Of a DNA stretch of 32,336 nucleotides, positions 1 to 10,200 are shown in pieces; positions within the stretch are counted from its first letter, which is position 1, and every line of letters begins with the position of its first letter. A program made the position numbers and the translations under genes. Location: contig JAEHCK010000051.1 of assembly GCA_020696345.1 (NCBI GenBank), positions 1 to 32,336 of the forward strand. Reading direction: 5' to 3'. The notes beneath the pieces are model-generated. The model made no database searches and was not told the DNA's origin. It saw nothing but the letters and a program-made list of their open reading frames with translations. The stretch is from Thermoplasmata archaeon. Lineage in GTDB: Archaea > Thermoplasmatota > Penumbrarchaeia > JAEHCK01.

Positions 1-2
1 AA

Positions 3-58
3 TACCCTATTACCCCAGTACCCCAGTACCCCAGTACCCCAATACCCCAATACCCCAT
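3..58. repeat. 8-bp tandem repeat array, TACCCCAG/TACCCCAA
   Basis: Seven consecutive 8-bp units follow TACCCC(A/T)(G/A/T). The first unit (TACCCTAT) and the last (TACCCCAT) are divergent and the middle five are near identical. The array lies in non-coding DNA at the left edge and may continue beyond it. All C runs are on the shown strand, so the complement is G-rich. Seen directly; function unknown. Confidence 0.85.
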
Positions 59-217
59 TCTTTCATTACATCATAATTCACAATTCTCCATCTATAATTC
101 ATTATTCATCAACTAATAAAGTAGTGTTAGGATGTAATTGTCATTATTTGCAATCGTTAAAATCTTTTTCATTTATATCAAATAACTTTATTTCCGATTA
201 CAAACTAAGGTATAACA

Positions 218-733
218 ATGAAAGATAACATGAACAAGAAAAAAGAGAAATGGCGGCCATTCAAGCGGTTGTTTAAAAGGACAACATGCTCTCCGCCTTC
301 AATACCTTCAACACCCCCACAACCTCCACCACAAACACCAACACCAGCTGTGGAATGTTTCGAGACCGAGGAAGGTGAGATACTCGTAATTGAGATCGAT
401 CAGGTACAGGATGATGAAGAAGAGCAAGAAGGAAAATGGGTGGAAGAAGGTGAATCGGATGTGGATGTGAGTGCAGATGTGGGTGTAATTATTGATCCGC
501 CGGAAAGGTATGAATTTGAAAATCAGGAAAAACTCGTATTCGTGATAGAACCAACACTAAAAGAGTTCGGCATATTTGGCCTGGATGATGATGCCACTGA
601 TCTGGAACTGAAAAAAAGCTATAGAGAACTAATAAAAGAACATCATCCTGATAATGGTGGTGAGCCGAAAATGTTTATCAAAATTCAAAAAGCATACGAG
701 AAGATCTTACAGTATAGATCAATTGAATTATGA
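218..733 (+). CDS. Orphan J-domain (DnaJ-like) protein with Pro-rich and acidic linker
   Basis: The 171-residue protein ends in a J domain (about residues 113-167) with the diagnostic HPD triad at 143-145, preceded by a basic helix (LKKSYRELIKE) and followed by a KIQKAYEKIL helix. J domains stimulate the ATPase of DnaK-type Hsp70, so it is probably a class III co-chaperone: the Gly/Phe, zinc-finger and substrate-binding regions of DnaJ are absent. The N-terminus is basic (1-22), then a Pro/Thr-rich stretch (25-43), then a very acidic segment (50-93), a layout suggesting a flexible tether. There is no signal peptide. A TATA-like box (ATTTATAT, 171-178) and a TAAGG site 7 nt ahead of the ATG support this start. 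No dnaK or grpE is nearby, so the client is unknown. Confidence 0.85.
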   Translation: MKDNMNKKKEKWRPFKRLFKRTTCSPPSIPSTPPQPPPQTPTPAVECFETEEGEILVIEIDQVQDDEEEQEGKWVEEGESDVDVSADVGVIIDPPERYEFENQEKLVFVIEPTLKEFGIFGLDDDATDLELKKSYRELIKEHHPDNGGEPKMFIKIQKAYEKILQYRSIEL

Positions 734-770
734 ATATGGGAATGTGATCAGTTGGTGATGATTATGGGAA

Positions 771-821
771 TGGGGAATAGGATTACGCTTCCCGTCTAGG
801 CATCAAGTAATCCATTCCCCA
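771..821. repeat. Imperfect inverted repeat (hairpin) after the J-domain gene
   Basis: TGGGGAATAGGATTAC (771-786) is complementary, with one bulged base, to GTAATCCATTCCCCA (807-821), giving a stem of about 15 bp with a 20-nt loop. It lies just downstream of the J-domain gene and its right arm is the first unit of the adjoining tandem repeat. It could act in transcript termination, but no T run follows. Confidence 0.6.
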
Positions 822-899
822 CCAAGCATCAAGTAGTCCATTCCCCACCAAGCATCAAGTAGTCCATTCCCTACCAAGCAACAAGCAGTCCATTCCCTT
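798..899. repeat. 26-bp tandem repeat array
   Basis: Three direct units of 26 bp (811-836, 837-862, 863-888) read TCCATTCCCCACCAAGCATC followed by AAGTAG. The first two are identical and the third has a few substitutions. Partial units flank them at 798-810 and 889-899. The array fills much of the spacer between the J-domain gene and the C_GCAxxG gene; no ORF is supported here. Units abut without spacers, so this is a mini-satellite rather than a CRISPR. Confidence 0.85.
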
Positions 900-1060
900 A
901 TCATTTTAATTTAATCCATTCCCGTACATACATTAATTGATCAATTCAAATAAGCAGTAGTTTATCCATTTTACACCCCTCCCCCAGTGCTTTCCACCGA
1001 TAACTAATCGAAACGGTCACCCCTCGCCAAACGATTCTGTTTATTAAATGATCGTAGTGG

Positions 1061-1088
1061 TCGGCCGAAGGCTTGGCCGAAGGCCATA
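1061..1088 (-). terminator. Two tandem UUCG-type hairpins after the C_GCAxxG gene
   Basis: On the minus strand, a few bases beyond the stop codon at 1091, GGCCTTCGGCC is followed by AAG and CCTTCGGCC. Each half can fold as a short GC stem closed by a TTCG tetraloop, a very stable RNA hairpin. No T run follows, so a role in 3'-end formation or mRNA stability is inferred from position only. Confidence 0.4.
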
Positions 1089-1090
1089 AC

Positions 1091-1525
1091 TTACAACATC
1101 TTTTCCAGAAACTCCGCGGCGGTCCTGACAAAACCCGGGCATAACGTTTGAAAGCAATTCTTCTCGTGAGCCAGTTCCCGACCCTCCGGTGTGCTCATGT
1201 CACAACCGATCAGGTCCTTGCATTTCAATGAACCGTGGCGTGCTTTGAATCTATTCATGAATTCCACAATATGTTCGATGGTTTGTTCTTTAGCATCGGC
1301 CTCGTCAAGATTCGAGGTGCCGTATTTAAGGCCGAGGACCATGACGCTGCCACTGACCGCACCGCAGATCTCACCCATGCGCGCAATGCCGCCGCCGAAG
1401 CCAGTACCGATCAACAAAGCCGTATTTCGGTCCAAACCGAGTTGGGGACCGTAAACTGTTATGATCGCCTGGCAGCAGTTCATGCCTTCTTGAAAGTTAG
1501 TCACCGCTCGATCAGTCTCGTTCAT
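1091..1525 (-). CDS. C_GCAxxG_C_C family (putative redox-active) protein
   Basis: This 144-residue cytosolic protein has the features of the C_GCAxxG_C_C family: a Cys pair at 17-18, a conserved CGAVSG block at 54-59 behind a Gly-rich stretch (41-46), and further cysteines at 102, 108, 124 and 129. Family members are thought to be small redox or metal-binding proteins, but no reaction is established. Length is normal for the family. The ATG at 1525 follows a strong Shine-Dalgarno (AAAGGAGG, about 9 nt upstream), so the longer minus-strand reading frame that overlaps this site is unlikely to be a gene. Base composition is more GC-rich than the surrounding spacers. The gene appears monocistronic. 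Confidence 0.8.
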   Translation of the reverse strand: MNETDRAVTNFQEGMNCCQAIITVYGPQLGLDRNTALLIGTGFGGGIARMGEICGAVSGSVMVLGLKYGTSNLDEADAKEQTIEHIVEFMNRFKARHGSLKCKDLIGCDMSTPEGRELAHEKNCFQTLCPGFVRTAAEFLEKML

Positions 1526-1836
1526 ATTAATAATGCCTCCTTTGATCGGTTAATGATCAGATCGTGTATAAACTCTACGGACTTGCGGATGAGGAGATCG
1601 CGATTGTAGAACGTGATAATGGATAACTTCAAACATCGATTCGTGATTTGCATTAAAATGCAAGAATTTACAGACTTTTGTGCATTATGTATTAAATAAG
1701 GGAACAATAAAGTTCATTCCATTGGTGAAATGGCTGTTGTGATCGAGGTCATACAGCATGATATCTGCAGGAGCTAAACGATTTGTGTTCTCGCGGTAAC
1801 TTTCTAATCGACCATTTGGCCGTTTGGGAAAATTTG

Positions 1837-4800
1837 TTAATTATTCTTTTTGTCTAACTTGGTTATTATATCTTTTGGCAATTCCTTCGGTAATTCCTTA
1901 GGTAACTTCTTTGGTAATTTCTTAGCTGTTTTCGACTTTTTTCCTTCCACTTTTTCTTTGTTCTTATCTGTTTCTGTTTTAGTTAGTATTTTCTGCCTAG
2001 GTCGATCTTCTAGAGTTTTTTCTTCCTTCTCTTCCCGCTCTTGAACTTGCTCAACTCCTCGCTCACGCTTTTTCATGCTTGATAGAATTATAATAATTAT
2101 CAGCAACACCAGTATCAAGATCAATAGTACGGTTTGGAGATCAACCTTAAGTGCTTCATCCTCACCGGTCGCTTTCTCGATATCTTTACTTAACTCTTTC
2201 TCTGCTTGTTCGAGTGATTTGTCCAATTCATTAAGGTCACTAATGATGTTATCTAGTTTACTCGAATCTTTTAATGTATTGCTAATATCTGATACTTTAC
2301 CATCAACAGAATTTTGGAAATCCATAACATCATTATTAATATCTAATAACCTCGCAGCGAGTGTTGAGTTATATTCGGAAACATTTATAGAAAGGTTTAT
2401 GATCTTGCTATTGAGAGTGGAAAGAGGTAATGTATCTAATGAATTGAGTATGTCGGAAATGACTGATAAATCGTTTTGAACTCTCTCTTTATCAGTTAAA
2501 TTTTGGGAACTCATCCTAGTCCCAATAATAGTTAAGTTTTCCAAATTGCTTTGAAGAATATTCATTATCTCTACTAAATCTTTACGGATTTTTGTATTGA
2601 AGTTGGTTGTCATGTTGGCTAAATCCGTCAAATGACTATGTAATGTCTGGTTTGTAACTTTTAGATTGGAATCTATTGCACTAAGTGTAAGCTCAAGCCA
2701 TGTTCGGAGTGCAGTATGATCTGTGGTCATATTGTATAAAAGATCCGTTAATTGGTATGTTATTGATGACTTCATTCCTGTAATATCATCGTCAACGAAC
2801 TGAATTGTGTCTAGGATATCTGTATCAATTAACTGAAGTGCATCTAGGATAGCCGTAGTATTATCTATCAATTGTTCTCTTGTGAGATTGTTCTCATTTT
2901 GTACAATATTAGATAGTGTGGTCAATAGACCTTTTATATCAAAATCATGTGTTGTCATGTTATTATCAAGACTCTGAAGTAAGTCGTAAGTGTCGTTTAA
3001 TTTATCCAAGATCTCGGTTCTTGTAAGGGTATGTTGGTTGATCACAGTATCTGACAATAAATTGATTGTGTTGTTTAATACGTCATGCTGGGCAGTTAGG
3101 TTTGCTTCCATCAAATTCAAACTAGCCTCCAAGTCTGCAATATCGTTTGTAATTGTTGTTAATAGGTTCTGGATATCAGCAGATAAAGAGGCATTCACGT
3201 TAGCTAGTTCATTTAAAATGTTTCCTTCTGAGCTGGAAATAGTAGTTAGAATGTTGTTTTCTATATTCGTCAATCTATTCAAAATTGTGCTGTTTACATT
3301 ACTAAGCTGAGCAGCTAGATCGTTAATCAATGATGGAATTGTCATATTTAGATAGTCTATATCAGCCTGCAAGTCACTAATGCTATAGTTCATGTACGCT
3401 AAGTTAGATTGAATCTCGATAACCCTGTTTTGGATATCGTTCACCGTGAGATTCATAGAGGAAAGGGTGGCATTGATGTTAGATATATCCTGTATCCAAT
3501 CCACTACCTCAAACGACGTCATCCCTAAGCTGTAACTACCAGATATATCACAGCACACCACCACGAAATATACTCCGCTTCTTTTTATGGTGTTGCTGTA
3601 GTTATATAATCCAAGATCATCATCGAGAACGTTCATTATGTCATTATCAACTATCTTGTTCATGTTGTCATCGTACACATAAATTAGTAAAGTTGTATCG
3701 GCTGTGTTAGCACGTACTCGACCATTTTTCGTTACTAAGGCCATGATATCATATTCTACATTAGCATTATTATATTGTAAACCTGTAGTCACTGTAACCT
3801 CAATCTCAGGAGTTTGAAAGTCTCTTAAAACAATTATAACATCCTTTGTTCTATTCATGACCAGGTCAATGTAATTAGTATAGATTCCTGATTCTGCTTT
3901 AGCTACATGGGGTGTATAGTAGATTCTTCCCGATAGTTTTTCTATATACTCAGTCACCGTAATCCATTTCAAGTATCCATCTGATCCGGTTATATTTGAA
4001 TGGACTAAAGATCCGGTTACATCATATACTTCTACTGACGCACCAGAAAGAGGTTGCAATTGGGCATCTTTTACATGTACATGGAGATACCACTGCACTG
4101 TCAAGTTGGACAGTACATCTCCGAAGCCTGTCTTTGTTTTGTCAAATGTTGTATTGACCACTGTTACTTGTGCGCTCGAGTTAAGGTAAAAGGCGTTCGT
4201 ATTCGTGTTGTTTACAGTGCAATTATATATAATTACTGTCGAATCATTGAAATATATAGCATAGTAGCAGTAGCCGAAAGTCACGTTCGTTATGTTTGAA
4301 TTATCGGTCTCAATCGTCAATCCTTTGTTTGCATCGTCCCAGCCGCACTCGCTTATCTCGCTGTCGTGCATCTCAAAGATCGCTCCGGACTTCACAACGA
4401 ACCAATATTCGTAATCCGCGTTAACAGCCGTTATGTGGCTGGGCCCGGTTCCATTGTCCAAAATGTACATCTCACCTGTGGAATTGACCTGTATCCCATA
4501 TTCCCCGTCGTAGCTGCAATTGAGCTTCCAGGTGGAAGAGTTCACGTACACGACGCCATCGATCCAGACATTGTTCGAGATAATTGTATTGGGGCTGTCG
4601 TACAAGGTTAAGAGCGTGCCTGATTGAATAGAGATGTCCCCACAGGTCACAGACACATTGTCCATATGCAATACTCCTGTCCCTATTGTGGTTATGCTCC
4701 CATCGAGGGTGAAAATAGAATCGGCAATTGTTATTTCCTTGTTCACATTCACGTTTTCAGTGAAAATAATATCCCTCATCTTGAGGGTGTGCCCATCTAA

Positions 4801-7077
4801 GGTATTAGTGTCGTCTATTGCATCCTGGATACTCGTGAAGTATTCGCCGGTGTCGATGTTGTGGACTGGAGCAAGCTGTCTAAAACGTTCTTGAATCTCG
4901 TAGAGGGTGAGGGCGCGGGAATAGATGGCGACTTCGTCCATAATGCCATCATAAGAATAACCACCTGCCCCAAAGCCGTCATACGGTCTACCGCTATATC
5001 TACCAAAATCAAGTGGAGTATTATATGAAGTTATAGTACCGCTGTAAGAAAGAGATCCTTTTTCAACACCATTTACGTAAACTTTAAGTATAGTACCATT
5101 GAAAGTCCCTACAATGTGTTGCCATACTCCAACGCTCACAGAATTATCTGACGCCGGACACTGTCGGTCTGTTCCTCCTGAAGAAATCATGAAGACCAAT
5201 CTTCCATTGTTATTAACCACCAAGTTATACTCATAAAAAGGATTAAATCCTCCGCTTGTTTTTGATATAACATTTACAGCTCCATCAGGATCATTAAAAT
5301 CATCAACCTTAATCCAGGCTTCAAGTGTAATTGCATTTTTTGGGCTTAAACTTGTATGATATGGAATTTTAACATAATCATCACTCCCATCAAAATTCAA
5401 TGCTTTTCCAGATATTCCATCTACCCACTCTGGTGCATTTGTCGGATAGCTCGGCATTAAGGTGCCGTTGTTATTGTTTCCGCTAGTATCATTTGCATAT
5501 TGACCAGAGCCTTCGTCGAAGGGCCACATGGCTGCTCTAGCCCACCAACTACTCATGACAAAGGGCCAGTTGTCCTTGTTGCTTCCACCAGAGATCGCAT
5601 ATGGGTTGTCCACAAATCCATCACCGTTTGCATCAGGAGAAGTCCAATCGTTCCAATAGTTGCCGCCTGAGGGGTAACCGTTGTCCCATTGGTTGCTACC
5701 AGTATCACGTGCCTGGACACCTCCTCCCTTGTTTTTGATGAAATTGTTGTAATAGATCGTGTTACCGTTACTAGTCTCATAGAGTTGGACGCCCCAGTTG
5801 TTATTCGAGGAAAAGGTGTTGCCAATAATTTTAAAATTGCTGCTGGATTCGCGGAGGGTGATACCATTTAGATTGTTCGAGATGATGTTGTTTGTGATAG
5901 TGTCACCACTACACCCCCCGACACTGATGCCTCCGCCAACATTCGAGAATATGTTGTTGCCTATTATTATGTTGTTACCGCCGGTGCATTTGCCGATGGC
6001 GATGCCCACGGAATTCGAGTTAACGGAATTGTTAGCAATGATGTTGCCACTAGACTTATGGATAATTATTCCATAGCTGTTGTTCGAGGCGGTGTTGTTG
6101 GTGATGGTGTTGCCATTGCTGGACTCCTTGAGGGCAATGCCACAACAATCCTCACCGCCTGCATTGGAACCTGTATTGTTATTTATTGTATTGCTAGTTG
6201 AAAAGCCTATTAAGATCCCTACACTTCCATCGCTAACATTCTGATTTTCCACAATGACATTCTGACAGTTAGCAAGTATAACCTGTCCTGCACCAGGTGG
6301 AATAATGCCTCCATTGACATTTTTCCAATAATACAATGGTTTACCATTTACGGTATTGTTAACATCAATAGTATGTGTATTCCAATGTTGCAGTAGATCT
6401 CCTCCAATATTTAAGCCGCATGAAAACATCGAATTATTAACGATTGTGTTGCTCGATTTCCAAAGATGAATGCCATATCTATCATTTAAATTGCAGGTGT
6501 TGTTAGCGATTATATTACTGTTCGATAATTCACCCAATATGATGCCAATCCTGTTCGAGTTACAGGTATTGTTTTCAATTGTGTTGCTCGATGAATATTC
6601 CGGTCTGATACCATCACCATTGTTCGAGGATACATTATTGTCAGCGATATAGCAGTTCTGGACATTATTGAGTTTTATCCCTGCAGCAGGCGCACTTCCA
6701 CTATTCGTCACCATAAACCCAGTCATATTCACCCAATCGACTGTAATGTGCACTACATCGCCGCTACCGCCGCCATCAATCGTTGTATTCGTTGTTCCGT
6801 TTCCTATTAATGTCACTGTTCTGTTCACCGCCACATTTTCGTTGTACGTGCCTGCCCAAACATATATAGTATCTCCCGGTGCGGCATTATCAATCGCCGC
6901 CTGAATAGTAGTGTAGTTACAGCTCACGCCAGGAGTCCCGTCATCATCAACTATGATTATATCAGCTTTCACAGTCAAATGTTCTGTTCCCAGATCAAAA
7001 ACAAACGGCAGTATGCCAATGATCAGAATAATTATTACCCCAATTGACACGAGTCTTTTTTTAAGCATATTATACAT
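1837..7077 (-). CDS. Giant surface protein: beta-helix (NosD-like) + LamG + second beta-helix + coiled-coil stalk + C-terminal membrane anchor
   Basis: About 1746 residues. Order: a signal peptide (MYNMLKKRLVSIGVIIILII..., cleavage near VKA); parallel beta-helix repeats of NosD/PbH1 type to about residue 500, ending in the signature YPSGGNYW and a short acidic DANGDG loop; a LamG/concanavalin-like domain (about 510-730); a second beta-helix (about 740-960); a carboxypeptidase-regulatory-like beta-sandwich (SGASVEVYD); an Ig-like segment; about 480 residues rich in Asn, Leu, Ile and Ser with heptad-like spacing (coiled coil); one transmembrane helix (VLLILILVLLIIIIILS); and a Lys/Glu-rich cytoplasmic tail with KLPKE repeats. 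It is probably a long-stalked adhesin or carbohydrate-binding protein. GTG at 7086 falls inside the Shine-Dalgarno GGAGGG (7091-7086), so ATG 7077, 8 nt after it, is the better start. Many Asn-X-Ser/Thr sites suggest N-glycosylation. Confidence 0.88.
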   Translation of the reverse strand: MYNMLKKRLVSIGVIIILIIGILPFVFDLGTEHLTVKADIIIVDDDGTPGVSCNYTTIQAAIDNAAPGDTIYVWAGTYNENVAVNRTVTLIGNGTTNTTIDGGGSGDVVHITVDWVNMTGFMVTNSGSAPAAGIKLNNVQNCYIADNNVSSNNGDGIRPEYSSSNTIENNTCNSNRIGIILGELSNSNIIANNTCNLNDRYGIHLWKSSNTIVNNSMFSCGLNIGGDLLQHWNTHTIDVNNTVNGKPLYYWKNVNGGIIPPGAGQVILANCQNVIVENQNVSDGSVGILIGFSTSNTINNNTGSNAGGEDCCGIALKESSNGNTITNNTASNNSYGIIIHKSSGNIIANNSVNSNSVGIAIGKCTGGNNIIIGNNIFSNVGGGISVGGCSGDTITNNIISNNLNGITLRESSSNFKIIGNTFSSNNNWGVQLYETSNGNTIYYNNFIKNKGGGVQARDTGSNQWDNGYPSGGNYWNDWTSPDANGDGFVDNPYAISGGSNKDNWPFVMSSWWARAAMWPFDEGSGQYANDTSGNNNNGTLMPSYPTNAPEWVDGISGKALNFDGSDDYVKIPYHTSLSPKNAITLEAWIKVDDFNDPDGAVNVISKTSGGFNPFYEYNLVVNNNGRLVFMISSGGTDRQCPASDNSVSVGVWQHIVGTFNGTILKVYVNGVEKGSLSYSGTITSYNTPLDFGRYSGRPYDGFGAGGYSYDGIMDEVAIYSRALTLYEIQERFRQLAPVHNIDTGEYFTSIQDAIDDTNTLDGHTLKMRDIIFTENVNVNKEITIADSIFTLDGSITTIGTGVLHMDNVSVTCGDISIQSGTLLTLYDSPNTIISNNVWIDGVVYVNSSTWKLNCSYDGEYGIQVNSTGEMYILDNGTGPSHITAVNADYEYWFVVKSGAIFEMHDSEISECGWDDANKGLTIETDNSNITNVTFGYCYYAIYFNDSTVIIYNCTVNNTNTNAFYLNSSAQVTVVNTTFDKTKTGFGDVLSNLTVQWYLHVHVKDAQLQPLSGASVEVYDVTGSLVHSNITGSDGYLKWITVTEYIEKLSGRIYYTPHVAKAESGIYTNYIDLVMNRTKDVIIVLRDFQTPEIEVTVTTGLQYNNANVEYDIMALVTKNGRVRANTADTTLLIYVYDDNMNKIVDNDIMNVLDDDLGLYNYSNTIKRSGVYFVVVCCDISGSYSLGMTSFEVVDWIQDISNINATLSSMNLTVNDIQNRVIEIQSNLAYMNYSISDLQADIDYLNMTIPSLINDLAAQLSNVNSTILNRLTNIENNILTTISSSEGNILNELANVNASLSADIQNLLTTITNDIADLEASLNLMEANLTAQHDVLNNTINLLSDTVINQHTLTRTEILDKLNDTYDLLQSLDNNMTTHDFDIKGLLTTLSNIVQNENNLTREQLIDNTTAILDALQLIDTDILDTIQFVDDDITGMKSSITYQLTDLLYNMTTDHTALRTWLELTLSAIDSNLKVTNQTLHSHLTDLANMTTNFNTKIRKDLVEIMNILQSNLENLTIIGTRMSSQNLTDKERVQNDLSVISDILNSLDTLPLSTLNSKIINLSINVSEYNSTLAARLLDINNDVMDFQNSVDGKVSDISNTLKDSSKLDNIISDLNELDKSLEQAEKELSKDIEKATGEDEALKVDLQTVLLILILVLLIIIIILSSMKKRERGVEQVQEREEKEEKTLEDRPRQKILTKTETDKNKEKVEGKKSKTAKKLPKKLPKELPKELPKDIITKLDKKNN

Positions 7078-7085
7078 AGCCCACA

Positions 7086-7152
7086 CCCTCCAAATATATA
7101 TTGAAATATAATTACTCCAGCGTATCCTAAGTATTTAACAATATCGCTTATT
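7086..7152 (-). promoter_or_regulatory. Promoter and ribosome-binding site of the beta-helix/LamG surface gene
   Basis: On the minus strand a TTAAATA TATA-like box (7138-7132) sits in the block TATTTAACAATAnCGCnTAT (plus-strand view, from 7132). It is followed by an AT-rich leader and the Shine-Dalgarno GGAGGG at 7091-7086. The same block with two substitutions precedes the next giant surface gene at 13484-13504, so the two genes are probably co-regulated. Confidence 0.6.
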
Positions 7153-7236
7153 TTTCCACTTTACCCACATTACCACAATCCTAAACCAACCAATCCACCT
7201 TCCTACTCACGCCTTCGAATCCATATAATTTTAAGT

Positions 7237-10200
7237 TTAATCCCAATCTTCAATTTCAGGTTCGACATCTCCGGCTGCAAATTCCTCTTCGTCATCCCAT
7301 TCTACTAATTCCTCGATCTTAAGCTCCTTCTTTTTGGGTGGTTTGCTAATTCTTCTCGCTCGCTTTTTCTTCTTTCTCAATTCTTTACGCATCTCTCTTG
7401 GCTTTTTCTTTACTTCTTTTAATTTCTCCGCCCTTTTAGGTTTCATAATAATAATAATAATAATAGCTATGAGAACAATAATTATTATACTTATTACGAT
7501 CAAGATAATAATTAAATGATCTAATTTTTCTGGTGTGGTTCTTTTCTTTGTCGGATAATTATTAATATCCAACGGGTCCGTGCCGGCTTCTAATTCTTCA
7601 CTGTCACTGTAGCCATCGTTATCGTCATCCGGATCCATCCATGATTCAGTATTGTTTTCATCACCATCAGGTATACCATCGTAATCAGTATCTACTGGGT
7701 AAGATTTATTGTCATTTGGATCTGTACCTAAAAAGACTTCCCATTCGTCTAAGAAATTGTCGCCGTCATCATCGTCATCCGCATTATCCCAAACACCATC
7801 ACCATCTGTATCTTGCCATTCTGTTTTTGTAGTGAATTCAAATGTATAATTTTCCACCAGACCATTACCTGCTAGATCTTTTACACTAGTGGTTATTGTT
7901 ACAATGTATTGATCATCATAGCCAAGAGTTGTAGATGGTTTGAAGGTTATTGTTTTATTTTTATTATCATAGGACATTGTCCCAGATATCAAATTACTTT
8001 TACTATCCGTTATCGTGATATTTATCGGAGTTAGAGTATTGTTATTCAAAGTTGCGTTAAATGTAATAACAATTATACTATCTATGGAGACATTAGCGGC
8101 ATTATTCTGAGGGATGGTCGACAATACAATGGGAGAAGTTGTATCTAATATTATTATATTACTGATCGTACTTGCTACATTACCCGCTCTGTCTTTTATT
8201 CTTACATAAACGGTTTTATTACCGTCACCATTTGTCAATTTCCAAGTTTTTGAAGTAGCATATGTTTCCCACGGGCTCCATGAAATGCCATCGTTACTAA
8301 AATTCATTAAATTTATCCCAGAAGTTGTATCGTATGCAGAAATTGATAGGCTAACATAAGTAGAATTAGTATAGGGTGCACCGTTATTTATGGTGAAGTA
8401 TTTAATAATCGACGGCGTAGTATCCAATATTATAGTATCATTAACTTCCGTTGATATTAAGCCAGCTTTATCTATAACCATAAGATAGATTTTTTTGACC
8501 CCGTCACCGGGTAATAATGCCCATGGTTTGGTAATGTTATAAGGCTCCCAATTGGTCCAATTTATAGTGTCATTGCTAAATGACATTTGCCATAAACCCG
8601 AGGTATTATCATACGCATTTATATTGAGAACTACAGAGCCAGAGTTTACATATGTCTTTCCGTTTTCAACCGATAAACTCACAGATGGTAGTGTTTTGTC
8701 CACCTTGACCGTAAGCATTTTTGTGGTCTCGGTGTTCCCTGCTAAGTCAACTGAATAGTATTCTATTATGTGTGTCCCCCCGGTTGTGATCACTATCTCG
8801 CCAGAATATGTCTGCCATGTTCTTCCACCTGTACGGTACATCATCGTGTCTATACCACTTGTTTCGTCGATCCCATCTAGTACAATTGATATGCTGGAGA
8901 CATACCACTGATCATTGCCTACTGTTCCCGTAACCTCATCGGATGTAGATGGGTTTACCGAATCTATCTTAAATGTAATGTTTTTCATTTCTTCCTGATA
9001 ACCGACATCGTCTTTGGAATAGAAATATACAGTATGGCTTCCGTCTCCGGAGACTATGAAGTCCCCTATGTAAGTGATCCACGATCCGCCATCAACCCTG
9101 TACTTTGTGAACTCCACATTAGATATAATATCAATTGCTGTCAGATTCACCTCTACATCACCAATGTACCAACCGTTTGCACCTGCACTTCCACTGATTG
9201 CATAGGTAGTCGTTGGGGGGCTATCAAGAATTATCGTATCATTTACTGCGGATGCCTCATTTCCAAGGTTATCTCTGGCCTTGAAATATATTGTTTTAAC
9301 CCCATCACCGGAAGGAATAACATATGTGGTCGATGTAGAATATACTTTCCAATCAGTCCATGTTATGTTGTCATCGCTGAAACGCATCTGCCAAACATCA
9401 TGAATTAAATCTGTAGCAGATAATGTTAAGATCACCGTTGTACTATTTGTATGAGTATCGCCCCCATTGATGATTATTGAGAGCTCTCGGGGCGGTGTTG
9501 CATCATAACCGCAGATAGCATCAGTTCCAGTTTCTACTTCTTCATTCGTAGCATTGTCAGTGGCGTTGCTGTAGAATTCATAGTAACCATCACCACCTGG
9601 GAAGTAGAAGTCCCATTCCCACGGACTTAACGTATCTACCTCTACAGAGGTCCAAATACCCCCCCATGTCACGTTGTCTGTACTAAATCTGTAGAACAGC
9701 TCAACACGTGCTACACCGCTAAATGTATCATCTGCAGTGGCAGTGATGGTAAATGGCGTAGTAGTTTGCCAGTACGATGGGATTGTATTAACACTTGAAG
9801 TTGGCGGTATTATGTCCTGTGCAAGTGTAAGATCACCGTAAGTGCTTGGATCAATGGATGTAGCCATCCCACCAGGTGGCCAATCTCCAGTGGATACGGA
9901 TAGACCCGCATCCTCACTGTATACAAAAATACCAATGGTATCCCCAGGTGTTGATTGTAATGCGCTCGTTGTTAGATCAATACACACCTCGTATTGTACA
10001 TTTCCACTCGTATTTGATATGTTCCCAACAACACCAACAGCTGTATCTGTTCCCCCATCGTTTGGTGGGTCACCATATATTCTCCTATACTGGCACACTA
10101 CGGTTGCACCATCCCATTTCACCCAGAAGTTACCTTCACCTGTTGGACTGCTGGTTGGCGGCCAAGCGTGGTCGTGGTTGTCATCAAAGTAGATACCGAT

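Noticed and set aside
3..58. Telomere-like repeat
   Set aside because: The octamer resembles C-rich telomere strands, but archaeal chromosomes are circular and the array is short and at an arbitrary window edge.
946..1131. 61-codon minus-strand frame overlapping the end of the C_GCAxxG gene
   Set aside because: A shadow frame with no start signals that overlaps the coding end and the UUCG hairpins.
1522..1707. 61-codon minus-strand reading frame upstream of the C_GCAxxG gene
   Set aside because: It runs over the strong Shine-Dalgarno of the real gene, has no ribosome-binding site of its own and no recognisable protein features.
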